Source: Deinococcus seoulensis (lineage in GTDB: Bacteria; Deinococcota; Deinococci; Deinococcales; Deinococcaceae). Taken from it: 34,075 bases of DNA. The notes below the pieces were generated by a model. It saw nothing but the letters and a program-made list of their open reading frames with translations, was not told the DNA's origin and did not search any database. The stretch's first letter is position 1. Each line of letters begins with the position of its first letter. Below, in pieces: positions 1-7,287 of the stretch. The stretch lies in contig NZ_BMQM01000037.1 in NCBI RefSeq assembly GCF_014648115.1, positions 1-34,075 of the forward strand. Direction: 5' to 3'. The translations under genes were made by a program, and so were the position numbers.

Positions 1-47
1 GGAAATTGATCGACGAGCTGCTGACCATCGGTGTCAAGGCGGCCTGA
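1..47 (+). CDS. 3' end of a gene cut by the window edge
   Basis: An open frame enters from the left edge and stops at TGA 45-47; the last residues read KLIDELLTIGVKAA. Fourteen codons are too few to identify a family. The frame has the G/C-rich third positions of the neighbouring genes, so a real gene ending here, just before the iteron array, is plausible but unproven. Confidence 0.35.
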   Translation, partial: KLIDELLTIGVKAA

Positions 48-140
48 AATCTTCCGGACTACTGTTTCATCAGTGCCCCGGCAATCTCGGGTTACCTGCG
101 CGTGCAGGACGTGTTTCTCCAGGTTTCAACCCCTGGATTC

Positions 141-372
141 CCCCCAAACTTGACGAACAAACCCCCCAAACTTGACGAACAAAAAAGCCTGTTTCCCCCA
201 AACTTGACGAACCGTTCCCCCAAACTTGACGAACTGGTGCCGGAGATGGGTTTGAGCGGCACCCAGAGCGGGAAAATCTCCGTTTCCCCCAAACTTGACG
301 AACACCGTCCCCCCAAACTTGACGAACAAACCCCCCAAACTTGACGAACCGTTTCCCCCAAACTTGACGAAC
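141..372. repeat. Iteron array (8 copies), putative replication origin
   Basis: Eight copies of CCCCCAAACTTGACGAAC, all in the same orientation, begin at 141, 163, 195, 217, 286, 310, 332 and 355. Most start-to-start distances are 22-24 bp, about two helical turns. One is 32 bp, and a 69-bp step separates two groups of four. The last copy ends one base before the stop codon of the rep gene. Direct repeats beside an initiator gene are the hallmark of iteron-controlled replicons: the initiator binds them to open the origin and, by pairing between origins, limits copy number. The repeats and their positions are seen directly; origin function is inferred. No clear DnaA box was found beside them. 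Confidence 0.85.
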
Positions 373-373
373 C

Positions 374-1780
374 CTAACTGGGGAGCAGCTTTCGCAGGGC
401 GTCGGCCTTCCGGGCAGGCTCCTGACCCATCTCCCGGGTGACGAGCCTGACGAGGTCCGTCACATCGAGCTGCCCGGCCAGGACGGCCGCGCGCAGGCGG
501 TCACGGTCCGTGACAGACAGCAGGGGCGTCACCTTGGCGAAGGTCAGCAGGCGTTCCAGGCGCGTGAGTTGACGCTCAGGGGAGAGGGCCTGCAACTCCT
601 GCAGCTGGCGCGCCTGCACTTCAGCGGTCTCCTCGTCCGTCATCGCGGCGACCGGGCTTCCTGATCGCGGCTCGACCTCAGCGGGCAGCGGGACCACTTC
701 GGCGTAGCGTTCCGGGTGAACGAGCATGTCACGGAGCAGGGCGCCCGCATTCTGCTTGCGGCCCGGGTAGGCGTCGAAGCGGCGGATGGCGAGGTGAACT
801 GCAGCCGGATCCGAATGTTCCGTCAGGTACTTGCCCGCGACGGCCGGGTACATGCCGCGCCTGGTGAGGGCGCGTAGCAGTTCCTCGTCGGGAAGGCGGT
901 CCGTCGGCGCGAACACGTAGGTCAGCTCCTGGTTCCTGCCCCGTCCGGTCACTTCCACGTTCAGGAGGACGCCCCGCTCGCGCAGTTCGTCATGGGCGGG
1001 TTGCAGGACGCGGCGGATCTTGTCCGGCTCCGTGCTGTAGATGCTCAGGCGTTCGCCCCATTCCAGCAGGTTCAGCGTCACCCGGTCCTGGGCCGACCCG
1101 GAATCCCACCGCAGGGCGTCCAGCACCCGGTACACTGCCCGGACCGGCGGACTGCTGAGTTCCCGGTACAGCGTGAGGTCCAGCGGCTTGACGTAGCCTT
1201 CCCGGATACTCTGGGCAATCTCGTCCGGTAGCCGGATCTCCAGCACGCTGCCCGCGTCGTACTCCTCGTCCCGCGTGGCGGTGACCTTCCACAGGTAGTT
1301 GAACGTGGCGTCCAGGTGCCGCTGACGGCCCTGATGCCACCAGCCCTGCGTGATCTGGTAACTGGTGCTCTGGAGTCTGCGCAGGGACTGCCGGACTTCC
1401 CGGTAGTAGTGGGCGCTCACGTTCAGGCCGGCAGCCAGCAGCAGGCGGTGCATGGACACGCGGACCGTGCCGTCCTCCGAGCCGCCGTCCTCGAGGTAGA
1501 GGTTGATGATGGCCACCATCACGTCGTTGTCGAGCCCGTGAGGGACCACATGCCCGGTCAAGGCCGTGCAGGTCACCGTGACCGTCCGGTCGCCGTTCTG
1601 GTAAGTCCGGGTCCAGCCGGTATATCCGACCGGCACTCGGGACTGCGCACTGATCAGCGAGAGGCGGGCCACGTTGAGTTCGTCGTGACCGTTGGACGGC
1701 TCGTCTCGCAGGCGCAGGGGCAGCGGAACCTCCGCGCCGGGCTTCTCAGGGGCCGCCGCCTTGCGGGGCGCGCGACTCAT
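374..1780 (-). CDS. repA: Plasmid replication initiator protein, RepA/RPA-like
   Basis: The 468-residue protein matches the replication initiator protein A type found on Deinococcus secondary replicons. It should bind the adjacent iterons and recruit the replication machinery. The conserved region spans roughly residues 35-290, with segments such as YTGWTRTYQNGDRTVTV near the start and VKPLDLTLYRELSSPPVRAVYRVLDALRW in the middle, which fits a winged-helix DNA-binding core. The last ~150 residues are variable and charged. The ATG at 1780 is preceded by GAGGGGCG at suitable spacing. That Shine-Dalgarno can pair with CCCC just upstream in a small hairpin, so translation may be damped. The gene runs toward its own iterons, which lie just past its stop codon. 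Family assignment comes from pattern recognition. Confidence 0.85.
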   Translation of the reverse strand: MSRAPRKAAAPEKPGAEVPLPLRLRDEPSNGHDELNVARLSLISAQSRVPVGYTGWTRTYQNGDRTVTVTCTALTGHVVPHGLDNDVMVAIINLYLEDGGSEDGTVRVSMHRLLLAAGLNVSAHYYREVRQSLRRLQSTSYQITQGWWHQGRQRHLDATFNYLWKVTATRDEEYDAGSVLEIRLPDEIAQSIREGYVKPLDLTLYRELSSPPVRAVYRVLDALRWDSGSAQDRVTLNLLEWGERLSIYSTEPDKIRRVLQPAHDELRERGVLLNVEVTGRGRNQELTYVFAPTDRLPDEELLRALTRRGMYPAVAGKYLTEHSDPAAVHLAIRRFDAYPGRKQNAGALLRDMLVHPERYAEVVPLPAEVEPRSGSPVAAMTDEETAEVQARQLQELQALSPERQLTRLERLLTFAKVTPLLSVTDRDRLRAAVLAGQLDVTDLVRLVTREMGQEPARKADALRKLLPS

Positions 1781-2087
1781 GTTGACGCCCCTCGCGGGGG
1801 ACTGACCGACCAGAGAACGCTCACAGGACCCTCAGTGTACCGGGCCGGGCGGAGTGTTCGGCCCGGTGGAAGGGTGCGCGGCCTGATGGAGCCTGGCGGT
1901 ACTGCCAGGGGCCAGGAGCGGTCACCTCCCCAGGGCATGGTGCGTGCCCCTGCCGTGATGAGGCAGGTGGGAGGTGCAATCCGGTGACAGGGCCGACCGG
2001 CCGGTAGCGCCGCGGAGTCAGCCGGCCGGCACCCGTCCAGCCCGGTCGGTCAGCTGCTCTGACCACCGATCCGGTCGCCTCCGGTCA
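1781..2087. other. Gene-free spacer upstream of repA
   Basis: About 300 bases separate the start of the rep gene from the end of the exported-protein gene. The repA promoter must lie here or further upstream. Two GC-rich palindromic stretches are visible (ACCGGCCGGT near 1993-2002 and GCCGGCCGGC near 2021-2030). No RNA gene, iteron or convincing short gene was seen. Confidence 0.5.
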
Positions 2088-3203
2088 TCACGGCGCCCAG
2101 GGTTGCAGGCGGTAGGCGTCGCCCGTGCGCACGACGAGACGCAGTCCCGATGCTGGGCTGGGCATGATGGTCAGCACAGTCCCCTGCACGGCGGGAAGAG
2201 TCAGCGCGCGGATTTTCCCGCCCCTGAGCTGCACCTGCCAGCCTAGCCAGCGGCCAGTGGCGCGCTCCCGTCCGAACACGTTCGCCACCTCCGGCACGTC
2301 GTAGTTGTCCGGAATCAGGATGGGCAGGTCGGCCATAGCCGGCCCGGGGAGTGTCACGTCCAGGCGGGGGGCCTCGGTATCAATGCTGTCGGACTGGACC
2401 AGCCACGCCCGCCCGGTGGTCCGGTCGATACCGGTGTAGAGTTTGGCCTCCGCAACCGCGTGCAGGGCCCCGGCATCGTCCGGGCCCGGTCCAAGGCTCC
2501 GGTCGTACTCGTGACCGGACCACCAGGAGATCAGCACGACGTGGCCGTCCCGCTGGCCCAGCAGTCCATTGAAATCGATCCTGGCAGGCTGCACGTCCGG
2601 CAGGTGCCAGGATTTCACGGTGCGGCCCAGGAACCGGGGTCTGGGCGTCATGATCTCCACGCGGACCCCAGGTTGGCCCAGCAGGCTCCGCTGGCTGGAG
2701 ATGACCAGCAGGTGGGTCGGGCAGTCGGCGCGCTCCGGGGAGTTCCGCCAATCACACGCTGGACGGGGATCAGCGGTTTTGAACAGCAGGTACGGCGCGT
2801 CGCCGCGTGCGCGGGCCACCGACTGCATCCGACCAGGCACGCCCAGCCATACGCGCCCATCGGTGGTCATGGCCGCCACCTGACCCTTCTCGACCGTGTG
2901 GTCGAGGATGCACAGGAGCTGGGCCACCGGGGCGGGAAAGCGCTGAAGGACCGTGGAGGAGCCCCGAAGATCGAGGCGGCGGAGGACACCGCCGGACCCG
3001 TCGGTCGTGCCCAGCAGGAACCCCTGCGACTCGGACTGACAGGTGGCCGGCACGGGCACTGACCGGATCGGCTGGGCCTGAGTGCCTGGCAGGTTGATCA
3101 GGAGGACCGCGAGCAGTGTCCACCAGGTGAGCTGCGGCCAGACCGGCCAGACGCCCATGCGGAGGTGGGTGTGTCCTGACGGGGTCGAACCCGTTCGTGT
3201 CAT
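2088..3203 (-). CDS. Exported protein of unknown function
   Basis: I do not recognise the family. Read from ATG 3203 the product has 371 residues. An in-frame TTG at 3224 and an ATG at 3158 are alternative starts; the 3158 start would still keep the hydrophobic segment. A signal peptide is visible: a short basic N-region, a hydrophobic stretch WWTLLAVLLINLPG around residues 27-40, and a TQA-Q cleavage-like site near residue 43. The mature part has four cysteines, two of them flanking DWRNSPERAD, which suggests a disulfide in a periplasmic or surface protein. It is rich in short beta-strand-like segments with G-D/S-G turns (GFLLGTTDGSGG, VAAMTTDGRVWLGV), as in beta-propellers, but no repeat could be confirmed by eye. 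It lies between rep and par and has no evident role in maintenance. Confidence 0.6.
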   Translation of the reverse strand: MTRTGSTPSGHTHLRMGVWPVWPQLTWWTLLAVLLINLPGTQAQPIRSVPVPATCQSESQGFLLGTTDGSGGVLRRLDLRGSSTVLQRFPAPVAQLLCILDHTVEKGQVAAMTTDGRVWLGVPGRMQSVARARGDAPYLLFKTADPRPACDWRNSPERADCPTHLLVISSQRSLLGQPGVRVEIMTPRPRFLGRTVKSWHLPDVQPARIDFNGLLGQRDGHVVLISWWSGHEYDRSLGPGPDDAGALHAVAEAKLYTGIDRTTGRAWLVQSDSIDTEAPRLDVTLPGPAMADLPILIPDNYDVPEVANVFGRERATGRWLGWQVQLRGGKIRALTLPAVQGTVLTIMPSPASGLRLVVRTGDAYRLQPWAP

Positions 3204-3424
3204 CGTCGCGCCTCGCCAGAGCAACAGGGCCGAGGTGAGACAGGTGGGCGCAGTAGACGGGGCACACTTCAGGATAAGTCGAGCTGCGTTGCTGGGCGCC
3301 CTTGCCGGGCAGAGGCGGAGCCTGCCCCCCGACGCCCGGACGATTCAGGTGTGAGCTGGGCCGCCCCTGCCCTTATGGTGCCCATGATGCGCTTCAGGCT
3401 CCGTGGTCCCTCCGAGCGTCCCGG

Positions 3425-4381
3425 TCAGCGAGCGTCGCCCCGCAACTCTTCATGCAGCTGTTCCAGGAGCCGCATGACGCGGGCCCGTCGCTGGTCGTCG
3501 AGTCGCTCCAGGGTCCGGGCCCCGAGGTTCTGGCGCACGTCCGCCGCGAGGCCCTTCCAGCGCTTGCCCTGATGGTCGTCCACGAGACGGCGCAGGTCCT
3601 GGAAGGACGCGCCGGTTTCGCTGGCGTCCAGCAGGGCCTGCCGCAGCGCCGGGTCGGTCTGCCGGTGAATCAGCAGGGCGCTGCGGCCGGCCATGCGGCC
3701 CTCACGGACGGCGTCGAGCAGATCATGGGGAAGTTGCAGGAGGGGGAGGTTGTTCGTGACGAAGGATTCCCAGGTCATGGTGCCCAGGGACGCGAACAGG
3801 GTCTCCAGGCGGGTCCGCTCATCTTCGTGCTTCTCGGGGTGGTTACGGACAGCGTGCAGGCGGCGTCCCAGCGTCTGGGCCAGCGTCGACGGATCGTCCG
3901 GGGCTGCGTCCGTCTGCCCTTCGCTCAGCACGTCCTGAATCAGCAGGAGGCGGTACAGGGCCTCGTCGACGGCGTCGAGGTCCTCACGCTGCAGGTTCTC
4001 CACGGCGCTGAGGCGGCGGGCGTCGTGGTCGTCGATGGTGAGGACCAGGCAGGGCAGCGTGCGAGGGGGAGCGCCCGTCAGGCTCTGCGCCTCTTCCACG
4101 CTCAGCTGGAGATTAGTGCTCAGGTCGGGAGCGGAGGCGCGCCAGCGGCGCTCACCGGCGATGATCTCGTACCGTCCCGGCTGTTGGGGAGAGGGCCGGA
4201 CGATCAGGTTCTGCCTGACTCCCTCCCGACGGACGCTGCGGGCCAGGGCCAGCAGGCTGTCTCTGGGGAAGCTGCGCCGGGGCTGCCAGGGAGCGCGGTG
4301 CAGCTGCTCGTGGCTGATCTGCCGGACCTGACCCTGGGTGGCCACGGCGCTCAGGCCGCCGAGCAGGTCCTCACGAGACAC
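3425..4381 (-). CDS. parB: ParB-type partition protein (centromere binding)
   Basis: ParB binds centromere sites and works with ParA to segregate the replicon; family members act as CTP-dependent DNA clamps. Box I, GERRWRA, lies at residues 76-82, and box II, ENLQRED followed by LDAVDEA, begins at residue 128. A helical DNA-binding region and a C-terminal dimerisation region follow. The start chosen is GTG 4381, which overlaps the end of parA by 11 bases (3425-4381, 318 residues). The open frame extends further upstream, with an ATG at 4441, but that stretch lies wholly inside parA and encodes low-complexity sequence without homology-like motifs. The overlap implies translational coupling with parA. 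The probable binding sites are the palindromes at 5183 and 5224. Confidence 0.88.
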   Translation of the reverse strand: MSREDLLGGLSAVATQGQVRQISHEQLHRAPWQPRRSFPRDSLLALARSVRREGVRQNLIVRPSPQQPGRYEIIAGERRWRASAPDLSTNLQLSVEEAQSLTGAPPRTLPCLVLTIDDHDARRLSAVENLQREDLDAVDEALYRLLLIQDVLSEGQTDAAPDDPSTLAQTLGRRLHAVRNHPEKHEDERTRLETLFASLGTMTWESFVTNNLPLLQLPHDLLDAVREGRMAGRSALLIHRQTDPALRQALLDASETGASFQDLRRLVDDHQGKRWKGLAADVRQNLGARTLERLDDQRRARVMRLLEQLHEELRGDAR

Positions 4382-5165
4382 GCGCGGCCCCGACAGCCTG
4401 GAGGAACGCGTCCGCCACGGCCATGATCTCGGCGCGGCCATCGCCTCGGTCGAAGACCGGCACGGGCGTGGCACGTTCCATCGCGGTGGGGTAGAGGCCT
4501 GGACGGTGACGCACGATCCCGAGGGTCCGTCCGAACAGACTTTCGATTTCGGACTGGTACTGCCGGGCGAGGATGGTGTTGGGCGCCTGGGTGATCACGG
4601 GTGGCAGTACCTGAAGTTCGGGGTTCAGGCGGTGGTAGTGCCCCTTCTCGACCCGTGAGCGGATGAAGCTGCCGGCGCGCAGGCCCTTGCGGTTGGGTGG
4701 AATGGGCAGAAGCACCCGGTCGGCGGCCAGCAGGGCCAGCGTCGCCATGTCGCCCAGCGTGGGGTTGGTGTCGATGAAGACGAAGTCGTAGGTGCCTGCC
4801 GCGCGGATCTCGTTCAGGGCGTAGCGCAGCCCGACGACCATGCTCACATCCGATTTCAGTTCCTTTTCGAGGTTGTACAGGGTGATGGAACTGGGAATCA
4901 GATCGAGCCCGAAGACACGGTGAACATCAGGAAGCGAGCCGGTTCCCAGGACGGCGGGCCCTATGGTCTGCGCGAAGGAGTCGTCGGCGTTGGCGAACGC
5001 CTCATCGACATCGACGCCCAGACTGACGCTGAGGTCGGCTTGGTGGTCGGCGTCAACCAGGAGAACGCGGTGTCCCTGGATGGCCAGAGCAGCGCTGAGG
5101 TCACGCGCGGTCGCACTCTTGGCGACGCCTCCCGCATAGCTGTGAACGGTGGTGATCAGGGTCAT
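4371..5165 (-). CDS. parA: ParA-type partition ATPase
   Basis: ParA binds ATP and non-specific DNA and forms gradients over the nucleoid that move ParB-parS complexes. The 264-residue length fits small ParA/Soj proteins without an N-terminal DNA-binding domain. The P-loop reads SYAGGVAKSAT, with the phosphate-binding lysine at K16. The signature lysine of the deviant Walker A motif (KGGxxK) is replaced by Ala at residue 11. The A' segment is VLLVDADHQADLS and the Walker B-like segment is YDFVFIDTNPTLGD. The ATG at 5165 is preceded by GGAGGA at good spacing. Two palindromes (probable parS) lie 18-76 bases upstream, so the ParA/ParB complex may also repress its own promoter. It is the first gene of the parAB operon. 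Confidence 0.9.
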   Translation of the reverse strand: MTLITTVHSYAGGVAKSATARDLSAALAIQGHRVLLVDADHQADLSVSLGVDVDEAFANADDSFAQTIGPAVLGTGSLPDVHRVFGLDLIPSSITLYNLEKELKSDVSMVVGLRYALNEIRAAGTYDFVFIDTNPTLGDMATLALLAADRVLLPIPPNRKGLRAGSFIRSRVEKGHYHRLNPELQVLPPVITQAPNTILARQYQSEIESLFGRTLGIVRHRPGLYPTAMERATPVPVFDRGDGRAEIMAVADAFLQAVGAARVS

Positions 5166-5182
5166 GGGTATTCCTCCGGCGT

Positions 5183-5200
5183 TAGAATCACGTGATTCTA
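5183..5200. promoter_or_regulatory. Putative parS site 1 (18-bp palindrome)
   Basis: The sequence TAGAATCACGTGATTCTA is a perfect palindrome 18 bases upstream of the parA start. Its centre, TCACGTGA, equals the centre of the canonical chromosomal parS (TGTTTCACGTGAAACA); the outer arms differ. It is repeated identically at 5224. Placement next to parAB makes it the likely ParB-binding site and perhaps an operator for parA. Confidence 0.75.
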
Positions 5201-5223
5201 GCCTGTTCAGCGATAGGCTGTCT

Positions 5224-5241
5224 TAGAATCACGTGATTCTA
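5224..5241. promoter_or_regulatory. Putative parS site 2 (identical palindrome)
   Basis: This is a second perfect copy of TAGAATCACGTGATTCTA. Its centre is 41 bp, about four helical turns, from the first, so both face the same side of the DNA. The two copies are separated by 23 bases of unrelated sequence. Together they resemble a small centromere cluster upstream of parA. Confidence 0.75.
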
Positions 5242-5242
5242 G

Positions 5243-5940
5243 AGGCTGAGTGAACACGGCCCGTTGCTATGCCAGCGGAGCTGACGTCCGATACTCCCCT
5301 CCACCACGCCTCAATGCGGGCAAAAAGGTGGCATTCAAGAGCACCCTTAAGCGGCCCTCTGAACACCATGCCTCTCGGCACCCACGCCCAGCCCATGCGG
5401 GTAGGGCGCCGTGCGACAGCTTCCTGTCGCACGGCGCTTGCCTATGTGTATCTCACTGGTGAGCCTTGATCACAGCGACGAGTCGACTGGTCAGTCCAGC
5501 GAACACACTGATAGCCTCGAAACATTTCTTTGGGGTACTGCGCTGACTCACTGTCGTAGCACGCGTGATATCGGATGTGCTCTCAGAAATGCGGCTACTC
5601 CTTCAACAGAAGGCATCAGAATCCTCACTGGTCCGTAGGAGCATGCCAGCCAACCGCGCTTTCCTCTCCCATTTCGAGCATGGCTGCCCGCTCATGCCCC
5701 GTGTGGGACGGCAGCTGAGGTTTGCTGTGCAACATTCTCAGGCCGCTGTCAGTACAAGGTGCGGCTTCTGAGATGCCAACCGACGGTGATGCGGGACTTC
5801 TGCTCCTTGTCCTAACCACCCGCAAATGAGCACCCATGACGGCAACTCCACCGCTAGACTTCCACCGATCGATCTTTTTCCACACCACTCACACAAAGCG
5901 AAGCCGCTGGCCAGGAGCCGGTCAGGCCCGAAGGACCGCC
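5243..5940. other. Gene-free leader upstream of the giant ATPase operon
   Basis: About 700 bases hold no convincing gene. Short frames are present on both strands but lack a good ribosome site and codon bias. The stretch contains a 14-bp perfect hairpin at 5406-5437 and must carry the promoter of the plus-strand operon that starts at 5941. No confident -10/-35 pair could be assigned. Confidence 0.5.
5406..5437. terminator. Strong 14-bp hairpin, possible terminator
   Basis: GCGCCGTGCGACAG is followed by the loop CTTC and its exact complement, giving a perfect 14-bp GC-rich stem. No clear T-tract follows on either strand, so intrinsic termination is uncertain. A protein-binding site or a remnant of a mobile element is also possible. 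It lies between the par locus and the defence-like operon. Confidence 0.4.
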
Positions 5941-7287
5941 ATGGGAAGACTGCGCCACCACTACCTGAGTGACATCTCGACGTTCCGGAGCCTGTTCAAC
6001 GCGGACACCCCGCTGTTCCTCATCCTCAAGGAACTGGTGCAGAACGCCGACGACAGCGGCGCCAGCGAGATGTACCTAGGCTACACCGAGGGCTTCGAGG
6101 ACGCCGCGCATCCACTGCTGCGTGGCCCGGGCCTATTCGTCAGCAACGACGGCCCGTTCAGCCGGGACGACGCGGAGGCCATCGTCCGATTCGGCCTGAG
6201 CACGAAGGGATCGGATTCCTCGACCGTGGGGAAGTTCGGCCTAGGCCTGAAGAGCGTCTTCGCGGTCGCAGAAGCCTTCTTCTACATCGACGCCACCCAG
6301 GAGCCGGAGCGCGTCTGGGATCCCCCGCACTTCGACGTCATCAACCCCTGGTACGACAGCAATCCGGACACGGCGCACCACGCCGACTGGGATGTCCTGA
6401 CCCCGGAGGACCGGGCCACCGTCCTGGCACGCCTCGCGGCCCTGGGAGTGCCGCCCGGCTTCACGGTCTGGGTGCCGCTGCGCCGGACCGAGACCTGCCG
6501 GTCGCAGCGCACGGGCGAACCGCTGTACATCGTCAAGCGGGCACCCGGGGACCAGCCCTTCGAGATCGACGTCCCTCTGCAGCGTGAACTCGGCGCCCTG
6601 TTCCCGCTGCTCAAGGGTCTGGGCCGGATCACGGTGGTGCAGCCGGGCGGTCGCCAGGTCCTCAAGCGTCACGGGGCCCACCGGACGGCGAACCTGAAGA
6701 ACCATGCCGGCGGGGCAGCGGCCGCTCGTCGGACGCATCCTGACGGATCCCGGCGCAGAGGAGGCGCAGTACCAGGGCGTCGAGGTCATGCTCCGGCCCG
6801 ACGAGGTCGACCCGCTCCGGGCGTCGGAGTACTGGCCGAGCACCAACGTCATCACCCTCACGGAGTCCCGTCAGGAACCCGATCCCTCAATCGGGCACGG
6901 CGCGGCGGTCTGGCACCGCGCCCCGGCCTCGGCCGGGAATGGCCGACTGACGATCCAGTGGGGTGTCTTCCTGCCGCTGCAGAACGGGGAGGTGCGCCCA
7001 CTCCAGAACGTGGCGGACGACTTCACGCTAACCCTCCACGGATACTTCTTCCTGAAGTCCGACCGCAAGACCCTCTACAGCTGGGAACGGACCGATGTCG
7101 ACGGGCTGGAGGTCCGGGACGAGGAGACGCTGCGGCGGAAGTGGAACGCGCTCGTCGCGAGCCGGGCCACCCTGCCGCAGGTGCTGCCGGGCCTCGCTGG
7201 GCTGGCCGCCCATGTCGGCGACGCGGAACTGGGTGCCGTGACCCGCGCCCTTCACGAATCGGAACTGTATCGCTCAAGACGTCCTGA
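5941..7287 (+). CDS. N-terminal part of giant sacsin/Hsp90-like ATPase (frameshifted)
   Basis: This frame carries the N-terminal GHKL (Bergerat-fold) ATPase domain of a protein that continues in the next entry. The N-box ELVQNADD starts at residue 31, a G1-like loop SNDGP at 68-72, and the glycine-rich lid VGKFGLGLKS at 96-105. These match the ATP-binding region of sacsin-type Hsp90 relatives. The ATG at 5941 follows AAGGA at suitable spacing; an upstream in-frame ATG at 5836 would add 35 unrelated residues. Protein-like sequence ends near residue 257 (base ~6712), after NLKNHAGG. Beyond that the frame, open to 7287, encodes low-complexity Arg/Gly/Pro sequence, the shadow of the real frame. 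Removing one G from the run GGGG at 6712-6715 joins the two parts cleanly as HAGG-QRPLVGR. As written, a 448-residue protein would be made. Confidence 0.8.
   Translation: MGRLRHHYLSDISTFRSLFNADTPLFLILKELVQNADDSGASEMYLGYTEGFEDAAHPLLRGPGLFVSNDGPFSRDDAEAIVRFGLSTKGSDSSTVGKFGLGLKSVFAVAEAFFYIDATQEPERVWDPPHFDVINPWYDSNPDTAHHADWDVLTPEDRATVLARLAALGVPPGFTVWVPLRRTETCRSQRTGEPLYIVKRAPGDQPFEIDVPLQRELGALFPLLKGLGRITVVQPGGRQVLKRHGAHRTANLKNHAGGAAAARRTHPDGSRRRGGAVPGRRGHAPARRGRPAPGVGVLAEHQRHHPHGVPSGTRSLNRARRGGLAPRPGLGREWPTDDPVGCLPAAAERGGAPTPERGGRLHANPPRILLPEVRPQDPLQLGTDRCRRAGGPGRGDAAAEVERARREPGHPAAGAAGPRWAGRPCRRRGTGCRDPRPSRIGTVSLKTS

Noticed and set aside
141..372. Regular repeats that could be taken for a CRISPR array
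   Set aside because: The repeat is 18 bp and most gaps are only 4-6 bp, far too short for spacers; one orientation beside a rep gene means iterons.
1316..1987. 223-codon plus-strand frame opposite repA
   Set aside because: Antisense to the initiator gene and made of shadow-type Val/Gly/Arg sequence.
3285..3340. GC-rich imperfect hairpin (GGCAG...CTGCC) after parB as a terminator
   Set aside because: The stem is only 5 bp with a bulge and no T-tract; too weak to report as a terminator.
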